From Macropodus opercularis (lineage: Eukaryota > Chordata > Actinopteri > Anabantiformes > Osphronemidae): a DNA stretch of 64,000 nucleotides. The number at the start of each line of letters is the position of its first letter. The stretch's first letter is position 1. The notes beneath the pieces are model-generated. The model saw nothing but the letters and a program-made list of their open reading frames with translations, was not told where the DNA came from and ran no database searches. The position numbers and the translations under genes are program-made. The stretch lies in NCBI GenBank assembly GCA_030770545.1, contig CM061097.1, positions 372,501 to 436,500 of the forward strand. Reading direction: 5' to 3'. Below, in pieces: positions 46,101-59,178 of the stretch.

Positions 46101-49100
46101 AGCAGCCTTCAGGGCAGGCGAGGACGTTTAGTTTAGTTCAGGAAGTCCTGTTGAGCTGTGTGGGCTAAGTGTGTGTGCTCTCGTCTCAGGTATCTTCACG
46201 GCGCACCTGTTGATAACGGTGTGGTGTACCTGCGCTACGGCTATGTCAGTGGGAAGAGTGCTCCAGTTATCATCCCTGACTCTATCAACTCAAAGACGGT
46301 AAAAGCCGCCACTGCTGCTGTGATTGTGCTGATAAACCTCAGGCTTATTTGTTTCTATGTGGTTGTAATGATGAATATCTATTTGTTGGTGTGTTGTCAG
46401 AATCGAACGATTGCAACAATCTGGAAAACCTGCAAAATGACACGGAGTATAATATTATAATATCTTTCAAAGAATAGATTTCAGTGTGTGTGCCTTGCAG
46501 CTCTCAGAGGAAGGTGAGGCTGAGGTGGTTCTTAACATGGAGAAGGTTCTGTCCGAAAGCAACGAACCGAGAGACCTCAACAGTCTGGTGGGAAAGTATC
46601 TGTATATCGCGGTTCTACTGGAGGAAACACGAGGTACATGCCCAGTGTCTAAGCCTTAATATGACCTTTGAAGGGTTTGACGTTCAGTCATCTGAGGTTT
46701 TTGTGTTGGTAATGTTTGTATTTGTCCTAGAGTGTAAATATGTCAAGTACAAATCAGTGACCAATCACCTGCTTTGAGCCAAACTCATGCAGCCTCTGTC
46801 CTTGAAAAACCGCTGATTAGGATGTTTTTCACATGAGATATTTAGTCTGGACTCACTTAAAGTTTAAAAACCACAGTTTATAACGGCTGCGCTCAGTCTG
46901 GTTCCGATTGGTCCCTGCCAGCAGAACGTGCAGCGTGTTCGAGCCGTTCGTTGTTGGACTGAACTTTGTCATCAGAAACGTGTCCTGTGTGTCAGGTGGT
47001 GTCACTCAGGAGGCAGAGTTTGCTGCAGTGAAGTTTGTCAAATCCCCGTACACTCTGAGTCTGCTGTCCACGCCTCCCTTCATCAAACCTAAACTTCCAT
47101 ATAACATCCAGGTGAACTATTCACACTCAACAACTAATTATTGGTCAAGTCTCCATTTACCACCTGCTGTTGCTTGTTAGTGTTTACTTACTGTTGTCCA
47201 CGTACAGGTCTTGGTAAAGGACCACTTAGACCAACCGGTGAACCGGATCCGGGTTCGTCTAGTGGAGCAACAGGTGTTTGGACAGGGGGGAAAGGCCTTG
47301 GACCTGACCTGTAACGACAACGCTGTCAGCCAAAGTGGCATTGCTGTTTTTATCTGTAACAACATACCACCGGAGGCAGTCAGCGCCGTGTTGAAGGTCA
47401 GCAGGTTTCTGCTTCCATCCTGTGACGGTGTCGCTCTGTTGTTGTTTGTCTTTATTATTGTTATTGTTGATCCAGTTCGAGACGGCGGAGCCCTCCTTAC
47501 CAGCAGCCAGTCAAGCCAGCCTTTCTCTGACGCCAGTGGCCTACTACTCTCCAAACCAGCGCTATCTTTACATCGACCCCCCTCCACCCGGCCGTGGCCT
47601 GAGGGTGGGGGAGTATTCCAACATCAAGGTTTACTCAGCGACGCCCTCTTACCTGAATATTGGAGCCCTCAGCTACCTGGTGAGAAAGAGAAGTGGTGAT
47701 ACAGGTCCTCTGGGTTTGTCCTGCTTCAGGGTCCCTGATGACATCACTGTGTTGTCCTTTCAGGTGATTTCTAAAGGAAATGTGGTGCATTACGACACTC
47801 AAAAGTTCCTCTCCACCGCTGATAACAAACAGACTCTGAACTTTGAGGTGAGGGGCGACATGGTCCCATCTATCAGGGTGCTGGTCTACTACATCCTGTA
47901 CGGAGAAGGGACGTCCGAACTGGTGGCCGACTCCGTCTGGCTTGACGTTAGTGACAAATGTGTCAATGGACTGAAGGTAAAACAAAACACAAATGTCCTC
48001 TTTCGCCTGTAGAGATAAAAAGGCTTCATGCAGGATTCTTTCAAATTACACATGTGGGTCTGGCACTGCTTGCATCCCTTCTGACCTGAGCGCTAGATCA
48101 CCTGTAACATGCAACACATCGTGATAGACACGTGATGAGTAATCTTCAGCTCCATGCACAGAAGAATGGATTTCCTGCCCTGTACAATCAGCACTAGTGC
48201 CCTCTGTCAGAGAGTGTTGGTATCACTGGTCGACTCAAGACACTTTACAAAGAAGGTTTAAGACAAATCCCACTTAAGCAAGGCTTTGAGTCATAAATTG
48301 ATTGTTAAATTTTGAGCTTTATTCTGTTTGTTCATGGTAAAATGCAGCGTTCAAGCCGTTTCAAAGTTAATGTTTGTATGTGTGTGACAGACTGATCTAT
48401 CATTTAATCCCCGGGACTACAAGCCAAAGGAAAATCTCACGCTGAACATCCAGACCAACCAGGAGGGCCTCGTTGCTCTGTCTGCTGTAGACTCCGCTCT
48501 CTTGTGGCTACGACCCAACTACAGAGACCCGCTTAAAAGGGTAAACGCAAACCAAATTATAGCTCCGTTAAGTCCGTTTGTCCCTACAGGTCAACTAGAA
48601 GTATCACAAACGCTTCACTGTCCACTGATCCCCAAACAAGAAACACCCATGGAGACATGACAAAGACATGAAATGAAGGTTGATGATTTTTACAGAAAAT
48701 TGTCAGAAACCAGGTTTTTAAAACCCTGACGGTTTTATCAGCTTCAGGATTATACAAACATACTAATTGGGTGCATTTAGAACCTGATTTCTTATTACTG
48801 ATCAAAACAAAACATCAACGTTCATTTCAAGTCTACTGTTGAAGCTGCACATCAGAAGAACAAAACTGTCAGCAGTAACCAGATGTGATGACCTGCAGGT
48901 TCTGCGTCACATCGAGAGGAGCGACCAGGGCTGCGGTGGAGGTGGTGGCAAGGACAGTGCCGACGTCTTCCGCTTGGCTGGACTCACCTTCCTCACCAAC
49001 GCCAACTCCCAGCCATCAGCTAGCAGTACGTCAACCCCTCAAGTCGTTGAGCTCTCGGTGGCGTCGTTGACGGCCCAGACGGGCTTTGAGTTGTAATTAA

Positions 49101-52100
49101 CATGTGTGTGTCCAGGTGAGAAGTGCACCGCAGAGTATCGGGCGCCCGAGCGTGTGAAGCGAGCTCTTACTGAAGACGAGAAGAGAGAGAAATGTGAGAC
49201 TGACTCTGGGTTGTGAGCCCTTACCCACACAACACAAGCAATGGTTGACTGAAAATGAGGCAACTGCGTTTTCAAGAACTTGACCACAATGGATTCAATT
49301 GCACAAAACATTCCTAGTTTAATATCGCACAATGTCTTTCTCAGTTTGACCTGGTTATTTGTTGTTCCTGTCTGTGAACAGTGAAGAATTACGCTACCAA
49401 TTTGCAAATATGCTGTCAGGGTGGAATGAAACACCTACCGAAGGTTTTGAGCTGCGAACAGTTTGCTGAGCAGAAATACAGGCAGACACGCCTGCGCTGC
49501 AAACAGGTCTTTAAGGAGTGCTGTGAATACGTCCAAGAAGCCCTGGCTAAGAAACCCACCCTCATCCTGGCGCGTGAAGGTCAGTATGGACTCGTCACAT
49601 CACACCCACTGCACAGACAAAGATTTCACGTGAGGTTCCTGGTGTGAGCTGTAGAAAGCTTGTGCTGTGAGCTTAAGTGTGTCCTAACTAGCGTGTTGGA
49701 GGTCACTTTCATTGTCACTAGCACCTGGACTGTATATGGCTCATTTCTCATCCTCCTCTGCACAATCTTTATTTTGGGGGGACGAGCCTCCCGTTTGTGG
49801 TGCTGTGGCGTTCTCTCCTTTCACCCGTCTTCAAATCTACACTGCTGTCACTACTTGTGTGGCTTTGCTGTAACAGTAGTGTTTGTGTGTCCAGTTCTGG
49901 GCGCAGACTTCGACCTGGCTCCACTGGTGCGGAGCTACTTTCCAGAGAGCTGGCTATGGGATGTGCAGCCCGTCAGGTGACACAAATGGCACACGTCTTA
50001 GACTTTGTTTGTTAGAACATTAAGCAGCCTCAGCTTCCAAAAGCTGAATTAGAACACGATCAGACGAGGGCCATGGTTTGGGTAAGACAGTGGACAAGAG
50101 GATTTTAACCTGCCAGGAAGAAAAACACCTGCTGAAACTTACACAAGGTGTTTAGACAGATGTTAAAATGAGAACGTTAAGAGCAGCTGTAGTAACAAAT
50201 AGAAGCGCAGTGATACTTAATGTCAGATATGCACATGCTGGCTGCATGTAATATATTTAGTAATAATGTAATCATTTCATGGTCATTAGTCTGAAAAATC
50301 ACCCAACTTGATAAAAATCCTGTCTGGAAAACGTCAGCAGCCTCTTAACACACACAGCAGGGATGGAGCTCGACGTTTGCATTTGGTGTGTTTCAGACCA
50401 GGCCAGGTGTCCGTCACGGGGCAGATTCCAGACTCCCTCACCACCTGGGAGGTCAAGGCCATCGGCATGTTCAAGAACGGTGAGATGCAGTTTTACTTGA
50501 TGTCCAACATCCCTGATATGAACTGATATGAAGTCTTGCTTTACTGGATGGACTTCAGCTCCTGCTTGGGTCACAATAACTTCTTCTTGGGGCAAAGCAT
50601 GATGAAGTAGTTTTGTACGAAGTCAGTTGTTGTCTTGCAGGTATCTGTGTTGCAGAGACGCAGAAGGTGTCGGTCAATCTGCCGCTCAGCGTCAACGTCC
50701 CTCTGCCCTATCAGGTGGTCAGAGGGGAACAGCTGGAGCTGAAGGGTTCTGTGTACAACAAACAGGCAGACACCATCCAGGTAGTTATATCCCATAATGC
50801 ACTTCTCATGGTTCTCTGTCAATGTGCTGCATGTTTGAATGTCACGGCCGCCTCATCCTCAGTACTGTGTGACGCTGACGGTCGGTCCAGAGCTCTGTCT
50901 GCTTCACTCCCATCCCACGCCGGGGAAAGAGGCTCTGCACGCTACTCCCTGCAACTTGGCACCTCTGCCTGCAGGGGGAATAGGCCAAGTGAGCTTCACC
51001 GTGATGGCCCTGGAGCCTGGATTACACACCCTGACCTTCATTTTGAAGACCAACAGGGAACAACACCGAGACATCCTTCAGAAGACGCTCAGAGTGGTGG
51101 TGAGTACATGATGGACATGTCTGACCGGTCCATTAAAACAAAGTGTGAGGGGTCAGTGTGTGACTGATGAGCTGCTCAAATATTCCAGTAAATGCTGGTT
51201 GGGTGAGTTGTGGACATGAAGGTTCTCCTGTGCAGCCTTTGCTCTTCTTCTTTGCTTGCCGCATAAAGTGCATTGCAGCATTCAGAGGAACCTGGACCTG
51301 CTTTACACAACTGCAGGTGTCAATAGATGTTGTCAGTTTATTCCTACACCAGCACACACAGTCGGATCCATTTGAGTTTCTACAGCCTGATACTGCTGTA
51401 ACCGTACTTAGTTCAGGGGTTAAGTATCTTGGCCACACTTTGACGTAAGGCCAGGAACTGGCACCGTGTGTTGAGCCACCAGTCCATGGGTTCACTGCTC
51501 TACAGACGCAGTCACAGTAAATGAGAGAATACTAATAGTGGTGGGATGGAGCGTGGCCTGAGAGGCAAATACAGAACATCTATAAAACGTTCACCCCCCC
51601 ATTGAACATTACTGTGTTATTGTCCAAGGCTGAAGGTTTGACAAACTAACTTATTAAATGCTCTGTTTGCAGCCTGAAGGAGTGAGGAAGGAGCAGTATG
51701 CTGCAGGGACCCTGGACCCACAGTCCGTCTACGGTGGGTCTGTCTCATCCGCATCATCAGAATCTGGGGGGTTTGCTAACATTGTTGTCTTGTGTGTTCA
51801 TGCTGCTCCAGGTTTAGAGAAGAGGACAGTGGAGCTGAAGGCCAAACTGCCAAAAAACATTGTTCCCAAAACAGATGTACAGAGAGTGCTGACCATCAAT
51901 GGTAACCGCCCCGCGATATGTCAGTGCAGTTCACACGGAGATGTGGGTGATTCACTGTCTGGGTTGCTGTGTCCCAGGTGAGATTCTCGGTGACATCCTG
52001 TCAGTGATGAACAGCCCTGAAGGCCTTCGACAGCTCATCAACCTCCCGACCGGGTCAGCAGAGGAGGAGGTGGGGGCAGTCCTGCTTCACATTCAGGTGT

Positions 52101-55100
52101 TCCATTACCTGGAGGCAACGAGTGGCTGGAACGCCTTGGGAGCCAACATCCAGAAGAACTCTGCAGACCTGAGATGGAAGATCAGAGAGGGTGAGGACAG
52201 AAAGGTAGAGGTAGAAGCCAAACGGTCGCTGTTTCATAACAGTGTAAGTGCGTCGAAGACGAAGCTGCTGGTCACACGCACTTGACTGGCAAACCGATGC
52301 CATGAAGGACATTGTTCAACATCATTTGGTCTTGTTTCATTAATGGCACCAAGCGTTGATGGGTTGTCTCAGGGCTCAGACAGCTGTTTTCCTTTGGCCT
52401 CCTTTGTTTGGTTTGTTATTCATATAAGCTGTTGTGAGTCTTCAGTTCATCATTTAGTGTCTTCTGGGTCATCTTGTGCCTTTTGCCCAAGTTAACCATG
52501 GCACCAAGACGTGGCTTAATCAGTGCAGGAGCTCAGCGAACCTGTAAGTCTTCAGAATTGAATGAAAACCTGCTTCACTTACGCCAACTGTTTGTTTTCT
52601 GTGTGCAGGTCTGGTAGGCATCAGCTCATTCAGACAAGGCTCCAGCTACAGCGTGTGGAGCAACCAAGAATCCAGCACCTGGTCAGACAACACACAACTT
52701 AAGCTAAACCTGAGACTAGGTCGGCTTTAGATCCTACACAAACCATCTAACAGTGACAGAATATTTCCGCTTTCCAGTTAAAAGGTTATGCTTCCAACAA
52801 AATATGTTGCATTACGTAGTGTGTAAAACTGTCTTTAAGGCTGGGCCTGAGCATTTTTATTTACCACAGAATTCCAGTCTGGCCCCAGACTTTAAGCATA
52901 TGGCCGTGTGTAGACCCTCGTTTCCTGCTGCTGTCTCTCAGGCTGACCGCTCTGGTGGTGAAGACTCTGTCGCTGGCAGATGAGGTGTTTGCTCTGAATC
53001 ATGAGCCTCTGGCAGACTCTGTGTCCTGGTTGATCAAGAACGCTCAGCAGGTGGACGGATCCTTCAAAGAGAGATCCCTCTACAGGCCCAACAAAATCAT
53101 GGTCAGCAACTTTTGCTAGCTCTTTTCTGCGGAGGAGAAATCTTTGTGCTCAGGCGTAAGGAAACAGTCTGACATAGTTGTGTTTTGGCTTCAGGCTGAA
53201 GGTGCAGATCCAGTCACACAGTCTGTGTACCTGACGTCTTTCGTGCTGATCGCCTTACACAAAGCAACAAGCATCAAAGACCCCATCCTGCAGCTCAGAG
53301 TGAGAACAACCTACAGCCTCCTCTGTGTCCACGTGTCTCCCGCAGCAGTACACACACCTCTTTCATTCAAACCAGGGCTGTAAAGATGGCTGGTTTATTT
53401 GGTGTTCTTACTGAGCCCGTGGTTTCTACAAATATCTTCATCTGTTAGACACAAAAATAACAATTCACTGCAAAAGATGTCTCAGGGCAACAAATTCTGC
53501 CTTTTTTTTTTAACACAAAACAGAACTACATCACATGATTTTGTTTTGTTCTAAACGTTTTCTTTTAGTCTCACCAATACAGCATGAATGCAGCAGCAAA
53601 CTACATCTCCCAGCATGCCCTAAATGTGAAGAGTGTGTATGTGTGTGCGGTGGCAACCTACGCTCTGAAGCTTCTTGACCGCAACAGCATGGTGGCCTCG
53701 CAGCTGTTCAACAAACTGGAGAACCTGGCGCGACAGAAAGGTTTCCTCAATATCTAAATCTGAGACCAAATGAAGTCAAACACATTTTCCCTGTAGGAAA
53801 TCAAAAAAGCCCAATCTAAGTGATTGTAGTGAATTTCCCCATTGTGGGATCAATGGGTTATCTTATCTTAGTCCAGAGCACAAATATATAGAATCATGTA
53901 TTTTACGTTATGTTATACAAAGAAAAGTGTTTATATGTTCAACAGTATGAATCTCCTCAGGCTTCAGACGAGAACATTCATGCTGCATGTACGTGTTCAT
54001 GCAGGTCACCCTGCTGAGCTCCGGTACTGGCAGGAGTCCGGTGACACAGTGGAATGGCTGAATCCTGACCAGTCCAGTGGTCTGACGGTGGAGACGACGG
54101 CCTACGTCCTGCTGACTGTGCTGCTCCAGGTGCTTCTCTCTCCAGTCATCGTGATTTCTGTCCACCGACTCCATTCAACCCCTGGTCGTTGGTTTAAGGC
54201 TTCAGCACATCGGCATCATGTTTGAGCAGAGTTGGTCCAAATGTCTGAGTCGGACTGACTCACTCAGTGCAGCTCATCAGGGAAACACTGGAAAAATTGT
54301 ATAGACCACTTTAAACTGGGAAGATCTTCACTTAGTGGCGTTTCTGGTCTAGATGTAAGACATAGATGTGGAGACATTTAGCTGAATGTGTCCACATTAT
54401 AAAGGTTTTAGGACCAGACCAATTCCCAGTGTGAACAGGAGGAAAGTGCATCACAAACACCTTGTTTTCCTGTCTGATGACAGACCCTTTCTGCTCTTTC
54501 CACTGATTTATCTTGTGGTTGTTAGACATGAACTTCTGTTCACATCACTGAAGTTTGGAATAATGGGTTCATGATTTTGGTGTTGTAGGGAACGTCTTCC
54601 TATGCCAACCCCATTGTGTCCTGGCTGACTCAAGATCAGCACTATGGACAAGGTTTCTACTCCGTACAGGTACGTACTCACTCACGGTTCTTCCATTGTT
54701 CTGGTTCCCTTGGTGACCTTTGACCCCATTCAGGACACAGTTCTGACCCTGGACGCTTTGACGGAATACAGTAAACTCCTCACTAGAGCCGTGCTCAGCC
54801 AGGACATCAACGTCCGCTACAAAAAGAAGGGACCGATTCAGCATGTGCAGCTGAGCCAAAGTCGGCCTGTGGCCGCGCCCATTCAGGTGAGAGTGTCCAA
54901 CCGGCTGGAGGTGGTTCTGCTGCTCTGTGGTGGTGGATAACTTTGGCCTCCTCCTTTCTCTCCCAGGTGGAGAAGACCGATGACATCACTGTGTCCACAG
55001 GTTACGGGACGGGCGTGTCTAGTGTGAAGGTGTGTATGCTTTACTTAGCTTCCTGAAGCTTGAAGCTTCCCACATTCCACTGATGCTGAGAATCTCCTGT

Positions 55101-58100
55101 TTCTAGTTGAGGACGGTTTACTATGAGACCACCTCGTCCGCACAGAAGTGTAACTTTGACCTGACAATAGAGATCTTCAGCCCAAGTCAGTTCTCCTGCA
55201 GTCTGTCAGGATGTTTCCAGTCTGAGTTACCCTGTTATGGAAGTAAACTCCTCTTCTCTTCTTCAGCTTCATGGATTCGCTTGCCTCGCCTGATTGCATG
55301 TGCAAAGTAAGAGAACTGAAACTACGGATTGTTCGCAATGTACCTTTTTATAAAACTAATAACCTTTTATAAAAACTACAATATCAATAATATCAGAGCC
55401 TGAATGTGTGATTAAAAGTTTGTTGTGTTGTGCCTCCTAAATGAGCTTAGGACCAGAAGAGCAGGTTTCTGGGTTTCTTGTTTATGGTTTTGTCGTCTTT
55501 GAGTTTTAACTTAGCAGAGACAAACTCTTCCCTGGAATTCATCTTCAGAGCAGTTGCTGGGGCCCTGCAGTGATTTCGTCTGTCTTTAATTCCTAAGTGC
55601 CCAAAGTCTATTCAGTTGTGTTGGGGCAGATGAGCCTGGTTCTGTTGGAGTTCTTCCTCTCCGCTGTTTCCTGGTGCCGTCAGTGGCTTTGTTGGGTTTC
55701 TGTTGTGGATTTTTTTTTTAAATCTTTAAGTCTTGAGCTTTTGTTTGTTTTGTTTTTTTATAAATGAAGGAGATTCGAATGTGCAGAGACCTTAACTGAT
55801 ATGTAGAAATTTGTTCTGGTTTTCTTACGTTAAAGAATTTATTCTCACACCTGACCGTCTGTGCACAGGTATAAACCTCCTCCTAATGAGGTGGCCACAG
55901 AGTCCACGCTGACTGTGATGAAGATCCAGCTGCCGACCGGTGTGGAAGCGTTGGTGGACGACCTGAAACAGGCCGGTGCCACATACAAATGCTCACTTTA
56001 CAGTTACATGGAACTAATGTGTCTTCTACAAATGATATTTGTCATAGTTTATGCCCTTACAAACATCAAACAGTCTGAACAAATGTAAAACTGATTCTTG
56101 AAACTGACCTTCTTCCACATTCCTCCGTCCCTACACAGATGATCTGACACCTGTGGATTGGGTCAGTTTAGCTTCTGACAGATTCTCACACAGCGTGAAT
56201 TCAAAGCAAAGTCAAAAGCAGAACATTCTCTCTCTCTCTCACATACAGCTGCAAGGAAAAGTCTGTCAACCTTTGTGATTTCTGCATAAATCTGTCATAA
56301 ATGTTCTGACCTTTATCAAAGTCACAACAATAGAAACACAGTCTGCTTAAACTAATGCTGCACAAACATTAAATGTTTTTATTGAACATAACATGTGAAC
56401 ATTCTCAGAGCAGGTGGTAAAGTATGTGAACCTTTGACCTTAATAACTGGTCGACCCTCCTTTGGCAGCAACCAACCAAACGTTTCCTTTAGCTGCAGAT
56501 CAGACCTGCTCAACGGTCTGGAGGAATTTCGGACCTTTCCTCTTTACCGAACGGTTTCAGGGCATCAAAGTTCTTTGGACGTCTGGTGGCCAGTCCAGAA
56601 GGCGGGTTCTGTTCAAGCCATTCTGTTGCTGTTTTGCTTCTATGCTTTGGGGATTTGTCCTGTTGCATCACCATCCTCTGTGGAGCTTCAGTTGACGGAC
56701 AGATGGTCTGAGCTTCCTCCATTTGTAGACGGTCTGTCTCACCGTGGACATCAAGGCTTTTACAGATGCTGCTGTAAACCTTTCCAGCTTCAAGTCCACA
56801 GCTCTTGATCGTAGGTCTTCTCAGAGCTCTTTAGCTCTTTGATGCATGGTTCACATCAATGCTTCTAGAGAACAGTAAACTCAAACTGGTGTGTTTATAG
56901 GGCAGGACAGCTTCAACCAACACATCCAACCTCATCACATTGACTGGACTCCAGGTTGGTTGACTCCTGGCTCCAGAACATTTATGACCAATCTATGCAG
57001 AAATGATTGTGATGCCAAAGGGTTCACCGACTTTTTCTTGTAACTGTATATGTCGACAAATCTCTGGATGTTTTCCTGCTTTAAATTCTCAATATGAGGA
57101 AAATCCTGTGAGATACGATCAGTCAGTCTCCTGCACTGACTTAGCTCAGAACATCATCTCTCAAGTATTTAACTGAAGCCGGAACCCGGACCTAAGAAAG
57201 GCTCACTCTCTTTCCTGGAAGGTTTTCCTGTCAAACGTTGTTTTCCTCAAGGTTTTCCAGAAACTCGCATGTAGAAGATTTGAAAGTGGTTTGTTAGTTC
57301 ACCAGAGAATAGATTCTTCTGAATGGCGAGTATAAAACCGCTCTAAACATTGGTGCAGGGATCACCACTCCTCCTAAAAGTCCAGGTTCCTGGCCTGTGT
57401 GTGACACTAAAAATATGCTGCTGTTGTTTTGCAGTTCAGAGACCTAGACGAGCAGATCATCTCCCACTTTGAGCTCCAGGGAAGCACCGTGATCATTCAG
57501 GCGCAGTCTGTGAGTCTCCCAAACAGCACACTGACATCTGTGACTGGTGCTTATCCAAAAACAGGAGACGCCACCGTCTCCTCTGACACAACATTAATTC
57601 CACAAGAATAACAGAAGAAAAGAAAATGCTACAAAGAAAAATGCGACTTTGCTTTTTCTTTTTTTTTTTCACAGAATATTTCATGTAATGCAACAAAGGA
57701 AAAATGACCTGGACAAATGTGATAATATCCTGTATTTTTAAAGGCAAATGCTTCACTACGTAATGTGTGGGTTCTGAATGGTCCTTTATTTGTTTCACAG
57801 GTTCCCTCTGCCATCTTCATGTGTGTTGGTTTTCGGTTCAGGACCGTGTTCAGTGTGACTGGAACCACAGAGTCTGTGTTCAGCGTCTACGAGCCTCAGG
57901 ACAAAGGTGAGAGTCAGAAGCCTTCAGCCGAGCAGGACGGCTTCTGGTAAAGTGACTGACGGAACACGGTCTTGTTCCAGGTAGCATGTGCACCAAACCG
58001 TTCTCCTTCCGGGACCAGAAGCTGAACCGCCTCTGTGTGGGTGAGCACTGTCAGTGCATGACAGGTAAAGTCCACCTCAGCGTCTGATTGGCTGAGATCA

Positions 58101-59104
58101 GCTGTCAGTCACACTGTAACAGTCCCCCAGACTGCCCCCAATCATTTACTGCATTACCTGGTGTGTTGTTGTGTAGCTGCATGTGCTGCCTACAGAAAAA
58201 GCTTTGACCTGACTCTGACGGCAGAGAAGCGGACTGAGGAGACCTGCCAGCCTCGCATCAAATATGGTACTGAGTCACACTGTTAACTCCCACAACGTCT
58301 TCATTAGCCACTTTCTAACCAGTGTTGCAAAATATATGTCAACATAATTTCGAAATATTTAGTTTCTAATAAGAAAGAAACTGTAAACTTATTAAAAGTA
58401 AAGCCCACTGTGGAGAAACGTGATGCTTTCACTGCTGGACACCAACCGTTTGATTGTGTTGCTTCCTGCTGTTTCTGCAGCCTATAAGGTGACGGTGGTG
58501 TCTTCAGCAGCAGAAGGAGACTTCATGACCTACACTGCCACCGTAGATCAACCCCTGAAAACAGGTAAGTGGAGACAGCAGCACTCTGGCAGACATGACA
58601 GGAGTTTAAAACAAGGGGACGGCCAGGAGGTGGGACAGACATTCATGAGACGTCCCGCAGCCCTGCTCGGACGTGGCTTTTAAACATCACAGCTGTCACA
58701 ACAGGTCAGGTCTGTCGTTACGTTATCACATGGCTCCTGTCCTGTTGCTCACAGCCTTTGAAGCGGTGACCACCGGGACACCGGTGGACCTCGTAAAAAA
58801 AGCCACCTGCAGCAATGTTGACGTCCAGAACAAGCAGCAGTACCTGGTGTTGGGAACCAGCGGGGCAGAGGTCAAAGTGGGCCCTGACTTCAGGTCGGTG
58901 TCTCTCTGCCGTTGTCTCAGCTGCAGCTGGACGTGTCTCTGACCTGCCTCTGTGTCCTGCAGGTATCGTTTTCCTCTGGACGGCGACGCCGTGGTGGAGC
59001 CGTGGCCTGCGAAGTGTAGCTCTCCAGACTGTGACACGTTCATCCAGCAGCTGGAAGACTATTCTCTGAGGATGTTCATAGATGGCTGCCCCAAACCATC
59101 ATAA
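43176..59104 (+). CDS. c5: Complement component C5
   Basis: C5 is a secreted alpha-2-macroglobulin-family protein cleaved by C5 convertase into C5a, a chemoattractant, and C5b, which starts the membrane attack complex. Coding exons: 43176-43240, 44010-44205, 44287-44434, 44508-44578, 44880-44977, 45103-45185, 45554-45644, 46190-46298, 46501-46633, 46996-47111, 47208-47396, 47476-47679, 47764-47976, 48391-48540, 48899-49025, 49116-49193, 49382-49579, 49895-49976, 50397-50479, 50641-50780, 50863-51099, 51673-51733, 51812-51901, 51978-52190, 52609-52681, 52942-53101, 53195-53299, 53569-53740, 54005-54129, 54589-54669, 54734-54886, 54967-55029, 55107-55185, 55267-55306, 55869-55971, 57435-57509, 57801-57906, 57981-58064, 58177-58266, 58481-58564, 58755-58893, 58963-59104. 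The total is 5049 nt, 1682 aa (human 1676). Seen: signal peptide MKLFLLVWASWLCC, chain-processing site RVKR (to residue 680), six-cysteine anaphylatoxin, SYFPESWLW, and a Cys-rich C345C domain at the end. The thioester motif GCGEQ of C3/C4 is absent: TGSAEEE stands there (about residue 1013), as in C5. The donor at 55971 would be GC rather than GT. Confidence 0.96.
45907..46060 (-). repeat. Retroposon 3' tail in C5 intron 7
   Basis: The plus strand reads GTTTATTGTCATTGTGCGTA, then CATGCAAGGAAATTTC. On the minus strand this gives the same TGACAATAAAC tail type seen in the PRDM12 intron copy at 39992-40230. It is degraded and non-coding. Confidence 0.45.
49163..49575 (+). other. c5: C5a anaphylatoxin-coding segment (two exons)
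   Basis: The predicted C5a begins after RVKR (ALTEDEKRE) and ends at Arg755 (TLILAR), giving 75 residues (681-755) against 74 in human C5a. Six cysteines occur in the family pattern: CC (QICCQGG), C (VLSCEQ), C (RLRCKQ), CC (KECCEY), for three disulfides. It is split between exons 49116-49193 and 49382-49579. The convertase site reads Arg-Glu (R755-E756) here, where human C5 has Arg-Leu. Confidence 0.9.
53827..53871 (+). repeat. LINE-type 3' tail in C5 intron 28
   Basis: GTGAATTTCCCCATTGTGGG followed by ATCAAT and TTATCTTATCTTAG is the characteristic end of a teleost non-LTR retrotransposon with a short tandem tail. Only the tail is present, consistent with 5' truncation. Confidence 0.55.
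56244..57048 (-). mobile_element. Tc1/mariner element, internally deleted, in C5 intron 35
   Basis: Terminal inverted repeats CAGCTGCAAGGAAAAGTC (left) and CAGTTACAAGAAAAAGTC (right, reverse complement), with matching inner blocks ATTTCTGCATA and GGTCATAAATGTTCTGG, are flanked by TA on both sides (56244-56245 and 57047-57048). The body is 801 bp, half the usual 1.6 kb of a full Tc1-like element. The transposase lies on the minus strand and is truncated, so the copy cannot encode a complete enzyme. It sits between exons 55869-55971 and 57435-57509 and explains this unusually long intron. Confidence 0.9.
56510..56722 (-). pseudogene. Tc1 transposase fragment
   Basis: The minus frame includes VMQQDKSPKHRSKTATEWLE and then KEERSEIPPDR. 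Intact Tc1-like transposases of teleosts have a QQDNDPKH catalytic-region motif, and between the two blocks a WPSQSPDLNPIE block that is missing here. The central catalytic part is therefore deleted and the remainder is mutated. Confidence 0.85.
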
Positions 59105-59172
59105 CACTTGATACAAACAACACAGGAAACAAACAGCAGTGAAGAAAGAAACTGCTTTACCTTGTTCTGTGT

Positions 59173-59178
59173 AATAAA
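59173..59178 (+). terminator. C5 poly(A) signal
   Basis: AATAAA lies 69 bp after the C5 stop codon, giving a very short 3' UTR. Confidence 0.75.

Noticed and set aside
51340..51460. Possible reverse-transcriptase fragment (SSGVKYLGHTL) in C5 intron 21
   Set aside because: One short motif resembling the RT YLG segment is present but flanking residues do not match a LINE; too weak to annotate.
56395..56808. Plus-strand 137-codon frame
   Set aside because: It is antisense to the Tc1 transposase fragment.
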